Assembly: GCF_030272615.1 (NCBI RefSeq)
Contig: NC_081405.1
Span: 610,943,065 to 611,007,064, forward strand
From: Cryptomeria japonica
Taxonomy: Eukaryota > Streptophyta > Pinopsida > Cupressales > Cupressaceae
Direction of reading: 5' to 3'
DNA: 64,000 bases
Shown: piece by piece, positions 57,448 to 64,000 of the stretch
Layout of the letters: the number at the start of each line of letters is the position of its first letter
Numbering within the stretch: position 1 is the stretch's first letter
Position numbers and translations under genes: made by a program
The notes under the pieces: model-generated
What the model was told of the DNA's origin: nothing
Databases searched by the model: none
Seen by the model: only the letters and a program-made list of their open reading frames with translations

Positions 57448-60400
57448 TTAGTTCACCTCCTGAAGGGGCAGTACCCCTAATTCACCTCTTAAGTGTGTAA
57501 ATGTAGTCTTTGGGAGAGGCTTGGTGAATATGTCTACTAACTGCTCCTTACTAGACACATGCTCTAATGCAATCTCTTTTTTCTGAACCTTTTCCCTTAA
57601 GAAATGATACTTAAGCTCAAAGTGCTTAGTTCTAGAATGTAAAACCATATTCTTTGAAATATTGATAGCACTTGTGTTATCACAGAATATACTTACCGGT
57701 TTAGATACAGGGATTTTGAAGCCATCTAATACATGCTTCATCCAGATTGTCTGAGTGCAGTTCATGAAAGCTGCAACATAATCCGCTTCTACTGTAGACT
57801 GAGAGATACAACTCTGCTTTTTACTCATCCATGAGACCAGTCTACCACAAAGGAAGAATGCACCACTGGTTGTGCTCTTCTGGTCATCTACATTACCAGC
57901 CCAATCAACATCTGTGAACACTTTCAAGTTGAAATCCTTGCTATATGGATACCACAATCCATAGTCAATAGTTCCCTTTAGAAACCTAAGAATCCACTTG
58001 ACTGCAACCAAGTGGGATTCTCTTGGACTTTTCTGAAACCTTGTAGTAATGCCAACTGCATGTGCAATATCTGGTCTGCTATGCACTACATAATGTAATT
58101 TACCAATCATTGATCAGCATTCCTTCTCATCAACCAATGCTGAGTCATCCTCTTTGGATAGTTTACAACTGGTCACCATCGGTGTACCAACCGGTTTGCT
58201 ATTTTCAATGCCAAAGGTCTTCAACACCTCGTTGACATACTTGGACTGAGTGATAAAGATTCCATCCTTCATCTATTGGATCTGCAGTCCAATGAGGAAC
58301 TTAATCTCCTCTATGAGTGACATCTCGAACTCTTTCTTCATCTCATCTGTAAACTCATGACTCATCTTGTCATCTCCACCAAAGATAATGTCATCAACAA
58401 ATACCTCATAGATCAGGATCTGATCTCCTTCAGACTTCAAGTAGATATTACTATCTTCACTTGTTCTCTCAAATCCAATCTTCACAAGATGGGAATGTAG
58501 GTGCTCATACCATGCCCTAGGTGCTTGCTCTAGACCATATAAGGCTTTATGTAGCCTACATACCATGTCACTATCTTCAGATAGGGCAAACCCATTTGGT
58601 TGCTCTATATACACCTCCTCATCAAGTACACCATTTAGGAATGCAGATTTTACATCCATTTGATATACCTTGAATCCTTTAAAAGCTGCACATGCAAGAA
58701 ACATATGAACTCCTTCCAATCTGGCTATAGGAGCAAAGGTTTCTCCATAGTCTTCTCCTTCTTCTTGAGCATATCCTTTGCACACCAATCTGGCTTTGTT
58801 CCTAATCACTGTGCCATCCTCATTCAGCTTGTTTCTAAACACCCATTTCATGCCAATGACATTTTTATGCTCCGGTCTAGGTACCAAGGAACATGTACCA
58901 TTTTTCTCTATCTGGTCAAGTTCCTCTTCCATTTCCTTGATCCAGTCTTCATCTTTATGAGCCTCTTTGAATGATTTAGGCTCAAATTCAGAGATCATAC
59001 ATGAGTTTTCTCTAATCTTTCTTCTTGTAAGGATTCCTGCATCCTTATCTCCTATGATTTGCTTAGGATCATGTTTCAGCATGACATACCAAGGAATAGT
59101 CTTGACTGGTTCTTCTTGCTTTTCGTCTTCATCCTCATCTTCATCAGTATCAACATTCACCGATTCAGGAACATTGTTACTAGTACTTGGTTGACTGACA
59201 ACCGGTTCCCAGAAGGTTGCAACCGGCTCATTTACAACTTGCTCACTGTCAGTTTCCTCCAGTTTCTCAAAGGTTTCATCAACTCTCACATTGATGCTTT
59301 CCATAATTCTCTGAGTCCTATTGTTGAAACACTTGAGAGCTTTACTCTTGGTGGAATATCCTAGGAATATTCCCTCATCGCATTTAGCCTCAAATTTGCC
59401 CTGATGTTCACTTTTCTTGATGTAACATTTGCTACCAAATACCCTAAGGTAGCTAACCACAGGTGTCTTACTGGTCCAATACTCATAAGGAGTTTTGTCC
59501 TTACCTTTCTTGATGAGTACTCGGTTCATTGTGTAGACTGCAGTGCTTATTGCTTCTCTCCAAAAGGTGTGAGCTACCTTTCCTTGAATCAACATGGTTC
59601 TAGCTACTTCAACCACAGTCCGATTATTCCTCTTTGCTAGGCCATTTTGTTGTGGAGTCCGAGGGGTAGACAGTTTCCTCTTGATGCCAAATTCTTCACA
59701 ATACTTGTTGAATTCACCGGAAGTGAATTCCCCTCCTTGATCAATTCTCAGGCACTTGATCCTTTTACTGCTTTCCTTCTCCACTAATGCTCTGAAAGCT
59801 TTAAACTTTACAAAGGCTTCAGACTTGTCTTTTAAGAATGTGACCCACATCATTCTTGAGTAGTTGTCAGTGAGAATCATGAAGTACCTATCACCCTGCA
59901 CACTCCTAGTTTTCATAGGACCACACAAATCAGTATGCACAAGATCAAGCAAGTTGTTAGCAGTGAAAGATTTACCTTTAAAGGTTGAGGAAGACATTTT
60001 CCTCAATTGACATTCTCTGCACAAGTTATTATCTGGTTTGCTTAGCACTGGGAACCCTCTAACTGCCTTAATCTTACTGGCCTTTACAATGTTATCAAAG
60101 TTTACATGGCAGAGTCTCCTATGCCATATCCAGCTATCATCAAATTTAGCCATAAGACATGTACTTATATTTGCATTCAAATGAAATAGGTTACCTTTGG
60201 TCTACATGCCAGTGGCCACCAATTCACCATCTTTTCCTTTGATTCTACAAACTCCATTCTTGAAATCCAGAGTGAGGCCACTGTCATTCAGCTGGGTAAC
60301 ACTCAGAAGGTTGTGTCTGAGACCATCAACCCAGTACACATTGTCAGCACTACTCTTTCCATTTAGAGAGATGGACCCTCTGCCTTTGACCATGCATGGT

Positions 60401-60846
60401 GCATCATTGCCAAAGCGAACCACACCACCATCATACTCCTCCAAGGATAGAAACTTGCTCCAGTCACCAGTCATATGATGAGAATAGCCACTGTCAATGA
60501 TCCACTCATTGGAATTATCAAACCGGGAGACAAGAGCCTTCTTGTCTGACACATCTTCTTTGACAGCAACAAACACAATATCTTCATTTTCTTCATCCTC
60601 TGATTCTTCATTTGTGACACCTTCATCAACTGCCACAAAATAGTTTCTCCAGTTTCCTCCTTTGAATTTCCTGAACCTTTCTGGTTTGTCCTTGTTATTG
60701 CCATTAGGATGGTTTATAGCAATATGTCCTATCCGGTTACAAGAAAAGCATTTCAAAGGTAGCTTACCTTTGTATTTACTAGTTCCTTTAGGAAGCTTCC
60801 TGGCAAGGAGAGCTTCAAATGCCATCATAATCTCCTCATCATCCAT
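57448..60846 (-). pseudogene. pol: C2 pol: protease, integrase, RT, RNase H (nonsense-mutated)
   Basis: Read leftward. The zinc knuckle CFSCNRIGHIAINHP closes gag. Protease: EWIIDSGYSHHMTGDWSKFL. Pre-integrase: [16 protein letters not shown]. Integrase: [22 protein letters not shown] and [14 protein letters not shown], where the catalytic Glu is Lys (GAG to AAG). [42 protein letters not shown] and FVDDIIFGG with both aspartates intact. RNase H: STTSGAFFLCGRLVSW, STVEADYVAAFMNCTQTIW and FCDNTSAINISKN. It ends LPKTTFTHLRGELGVLPLQE. Stops are TAG 60202, TAG 58273 and TGA 58114, the last at Arg in the YRSMIGKLHY-type motif. Natural stop TAA 57448-57450. Confidence 0.93.
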
Positions 60847-61539
60847 TTCTCTACTCTGTCTAGGTTCACCACTAGTGCTATCTTCTTTTCCTTTTCTGGA
60901 TGGTATAGCAGAGGCTTTGAAAGCTTATTCAGTCTTTTGAACACTGCCATCAAAACTATTTAGCTCATAGGCTATCAACTTGGCTATGATGGAGTCCAAG
61001 GATACCTTAGTCTTGTCTATTGATCTCAGCTCCTGAATAGCAGCAACCCTTATTGCATAGACCAACAATAGGGATCTCAGGACTTTGCTTACCACAATGG
61101 AATCTTCTATTTTACCACCTGCACTCTTGATTTCTCCAACAACTATTTTTATTCTTATTCCATACTGCTGAATGGTCTCACCTTCAACTATCCGCATATC
61201 TTCAAACTTCCCTCTCAGGATTTCTTCCTTAGCTTGTTTTACGTGTTCATCACCATCATAGATATTTTCAAGACCATCCCATACCTCTTTGGGATTTACC
61301 TTGTCCTAAACATCAATAAACTCAATGTCAAATAAACTACTAATAAGGGCTTCCATGAATTGCCCATTTTCTTGTATCTCTCTCTTTTGGTCATCGGTGA
61401 GAGTACCAGTAGGGACAACATAGACATTCTCAACATAACTCTAGTGTTGAGCACCCATGCTTTTGATGAATATCTTCATCCTATCTTTCCATATACCAAA
61501 ATTTTCCCTATTAAACTTTGGACCTTCCCTCTTCATCAT
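60847..61539 (-). pseudogene. gag: C2 gag (nonsense-mutated)
   Basis: ATG 61537-61539 begins MMKREGPKFNRENFGIWKDR, a copia gag start, continuing with EVWDGLENIYDGDEHVKQAK and EEILRGKFEDMRIVEGETIQ then QYGIRIK, the UBN2-type pattern. Stops TAG 61441, TAG 61306 and TAA 60925 lie in frame with pol. No frameshift separates gag from protease. Copia elements normally translate gag-pol as one frame, which fits. Confidence 0.88.
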
Positions 61540-61596
61540 TTGACTAGGATCTTTACCTCAAGTGGTTAAGCTTACAACACAAAGGACCTGGAGGAT

Positions 61597-61608
61597 GCTC
61601 TGATACCA
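61597..61608 (-). other. C2 primer-binding site, initiator-tRNA-Met
   Basis: Minus-strand TGGTATCAGAGC, two bases from the LTR. Confidence 0.95.
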
Positions 61609-61610
61609 AT

Positions 61611-63158
61611 TGATAAGTCAATGATGAGCAAATAGTACCAAACCGGTACTAAGAGGGGGGGGGTGAATCAGTACAGACAAAATACAGTCCTAAACCAGTT
61701 CAACGACAATTACTCCAAATGACTGGCAAACAGTGACACCGGTTTGAAATAGAGTGCAACTGGTAAAACCCCAGAACAACTAAAATAATCATAAACCAGC
61801 TACTCACTTAGCTTTCCACTCAGCTCAAATCTACACTACCATTTCACCCTTATGCATGAACAGGTAATCTATCATCATATCTTCACAACTGTTAGTTCAA
61901 CATGTTTTATTGACAGGCATAAAACACAGAACCATCATATGCTTAACAGGCAATAACAAAGCATCACAAGATAAAAGCATCACACATGACACATATTTTC
62001 ACGTGGAAACCCAACTAGGAAAAACCACAGTGGGGATGAATACCCACAAGATGTTTTTGAACTCTTTGGAAGTCCGCTCTGTTAGGAGCCTTGTCCAGTT
62101 AAAGACATTATAAAAGGTTCTACCAGGAACCGATCCTGTTAGAGATCACCCGGTTAAGGGATGGCTACAATACCCGATTAAGGGTTAAACCCTGTTAAGG
62201 GTACCTTGTTAGAGGATTTCAAGAACTCAATAGCTAAAGGATTTCTAGAGCTCTCTAGCTTTCCAGATCTCAATAACTTTGAGTTACCCTATTAAGGGAT
62301 TTACAGCAAGCCGATTAAGGCTACCCTGTTAAGGGATTTTCCAACTATTGAGGTGGTTAGAGATCAATAGGTATTACAATGATCTAGTAACAGCACTCAA
62401 TGCCAATGCAGATCCACTTAAGTTCCTCTTCACCTTCTACACTTACACTCTATGGGTATCACTTCTCTCCTTTGGTCTGGCAAGAATCACGTATCCCTTC
62501 TCTTGGATACTCACACACAACTTTTGCCAACAAATTTAGAAAGAAACACAACATCAACCTTATAGGACGATAGACAGGTCGGTAGCATAAACCCTAAACC
62601 CTAGACCTGTTAGGTTAAGGAATTCAAATGGTTCAATCCTGACTGTTGATCATACTGTATTGAATGCAATAGTCTTGATCCAATCTCAATACATTCTCCA
62701 TTATTCGTTTTCCACCAATTTCATGGCGACTGATAACCCATCACATGTTTTCATCGTTTACAGACTTCGCACATTCCTAAGGTAGATAAGAACAATCTCC
62801 TTTATGCAAGATCCTTCACGCGCACAAGGCTGACGTGGCAACATGATCTGTTCTTCATTACAATGCTAACTCATCACACAATGTCACCGGTTGAGCCATA
62901 CAGGCTTGAAGCACTTCAGCCAGAAACCCTGAAGTTGAGACTACCAACCGGTAGTCATACAATGCTTCCATGTGCCAGTTCCCATAACCATATGTCGGTT
63001 CACCTTGAACAAGCACACCGCTTCACTTTGGCACAAATGCCGGTTCACAGTGTTATACCAGTTCTCACATATGCTGGTTCATACCTCTTCAACATATTGA
63101 CATCAATGACAACATACAATGTCATTATGTCCACATACCGGATCACATAATGCCAACA
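61611..63158 (-). repeat. C2 5' LTR
   Basis: 1,548 bp direct repeat of 55737-57196, with the about 90 bp missing from the other copy. Confidence 0.93.
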
Positions 63159-63419
63159 GAAACAACCAATCTGGAAGCGTGATAGCTTGCCGAAAAAGAA
63201 TCCAAAAGAACCAAAAATTTGGAATAAGAAGTAAGAACTCATCTAGAATCCAAGAATATAACCCGCAACAAACAATGAACAACTACCAAAGAATTCAGGA
63301 AGTAGCATAGAAACTGCAACATAGAACAAAATAGAAAGAAAACAATAAGCAAATTTTTTTTTTTTTTTTGGTTGATGAAAGATTGCTCATCGACTGGGGA
63401 TGCTCCTGCATCAAAAATT

Positions 63420-64000
63420 GTCTTGAAAATGATAAAGGATCCAAAAGAAAGATTGGTGAGATTAATGCAATCTAAATACATTGTGGATGGAGAACCTACA
63501 AATTTCATGAGAGTTAGCTATCTGCCTAAGGGATCTAGGATCTAGAATTTCATACTCAGAAGTAGGTTCCTAGTGGAAAGTTATATTTCTTGGGATGTTC
63601 ATGATGGCTCTTCGTGCCTATTTTGGGAAGATTCCTGGTGTGGTTACCAAACCTTAAATAGTCTAATTTCAATTCATAACACTAGAGCTTGGCTAATTGG
63701 GGTATCCATGTCAGAGATTATGTAGTATTCTCAGAGGAGGATTCTAGTTTTGGATGGTCCTAGAAGAATTTTGAAGGTCTCCCTCTACCTTCTAATCAAA
63801 TTGATCAACTCCTAGAGATTATTAAGAACAGGCATTTCGCCTTTAAAAAGGTTAAGTACTCACTTATATGGACTCCCTCCAAATCAAGTCAATACAATGC
63901 CAAGGAAGGTTATAATCTTTTTGCCAACCAAGAAAAATTCAATGACCTAGGAATCCCACAAAAGCTCTTTTGGAGTAGTAAACTAATACCAAAAGCTGGG
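63420..64000 (+). pseudogene. LINE (LN) segment 5 of 5: ORF2 C-terminal region, runs off the window
   Basis: Resumes ORF2 after RT: KMIKDPKERLVRLMQSKYIV, then VSYLPKGSRI*NFILRSRFL and DVHDGSSCLFWEDSWCGYQT, the S.iW..I...R..(L/V)...W.VGdG.s..FW.D.W pattern that follows RT in plant LINEs and precedes the zinc-binding zf-RVT segment. A frame change near 63720 is followed by FKKVKYSLIWTPSKSSQYNA then KEGYN. The Trp of RIWNFI is a TAG. The element continues beyond 64000. Confidence 0.88.

Larger units (their letters stand above)
55737..63158 (-). mobile_element. C2: Ty1/copia retrotransposon, frame-intact
   Basis: LTRs 55737-57196 and 61611-63158 run TGAT(A)AG ... TGCCAACA and are flanked by GAAAT (55732-55736) and GAAAC (63159-63163). 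The PBS is initiator-Met type (61597-61608) and the PPT is at 57197-57211. Gag-pol is a single reading frame of 1,364 codons on the minus strand with six in-frame stops and no frameshift. It lies in U5, which lies in the LINE. Confidence 0.95.
55163..63412. mobile_element. U5: unclassified insert in the LINE, itself split by C2
   Basis: LINE ORF2 stops matching after GAKL (55162) and resumes with VLKMIKDPKERL at 63420. Outside C2 this leaves about 570 bp (55163-55736) and 255 bp (63159-63412) that belong to neither. The ends read GATGTAG ... CTGCATC, a short inverted terminus, and AAACTT/AAAATT flank them imperfectly. The right part carries a run of about 18 T (63353-63370). No gene is recognised. 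It may be a small DNA element or a retroposed fragment. The boundaries are uncertain by several bases. Confidence 0.45.

Noticed and set aside
63353-63370. Run of T as the tail of a SINE or LINE
   Set aside because: No body or duplication fits; the run is internal to U5, about 40 bases from its right edge.
1-64000. tRNA, rRNA, CRISPR arrays, bacterial-type operons or host exons
   Set aside because: None could be seen. Short direct repeats present are in transposons and are not regularly spaced with unique spacers.

Overview
The window reads as nuclear DNA of a seed plant with a very large, old, repeat-packed genome. A gymnosperm is my best guess, but this is inference from old nested transposons, plant-type Tat, copia and L1 elements, and a mutation pattern expected of plant CG and CHG methylation. 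I see no convincing host gene, tRNA, rRNA or CRISPR array. Almost every base can be assigned to a stack of transposable elements inserted into one another.

The oldest layer is one plus-strand L1-type LINE (called LN here). It starts near 1.76-2.0 kb and runs past the right edge, but is split into five pieces: about 1759-2471, 10247-11456, 44827-46711, 53775-55162 and 63420-64000. Removing the insertions with one copy of their 5-bp target duplications restores the LINE reading frame at three junctions. Left of LN, 467-1758 is a foldback, Mutator-like element that carries an inverted copy of the LINE 5' end.

Into LN are inserted: G1 (2472-10246, plus strand), an LTR element with gag and protease only; G2 (11457-44826, minus strand), a relative of G1 with a protease and a repetitive polyprotein; C1 (46712-53774, minus), a Ty1/copia element; and U5 (about 55163-63412), an unclassified insert that itself received the copia element C2 (55737-63158, minus). 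Inside G2 sits G3 (17749-42600, minus), a Ty3/gypsy Tat-lineage element with gag, protease, RT, two RNase H domains and integrase. Downstream of pol it carries an antisense plant-mobile-domain gene (20784-22890, plus). Inside G3 sits X4 (23073-29358), a 6.3-kb insert with TGTT...AACA ends and perfect TCTTG target duplications. X4 has no recognisable LTR pair and carries one unrecognised 1,247-residue reading frame. X4 is the best candidate for something undescribed.

All coding regions are dead copies, but the damage is patterned. X4 (1,248 codons) and C2 gag-pol (1,364 codons) have no frameshift, only in-frame stops. Nearly all of these are TAG, with a few TAA and TGA, and they fall where a Gln (CAG/CAA) or Arg (CGA) codon is expected. 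This fits C-to-T decay of methylated CHG and CG sites. The coordinates of LTRs, primer-binding sites, polypurine tracts and target duplications were read directly from the sequence. Family assignments rest on motifs I recognise. No database search, alignment score or dating was run.
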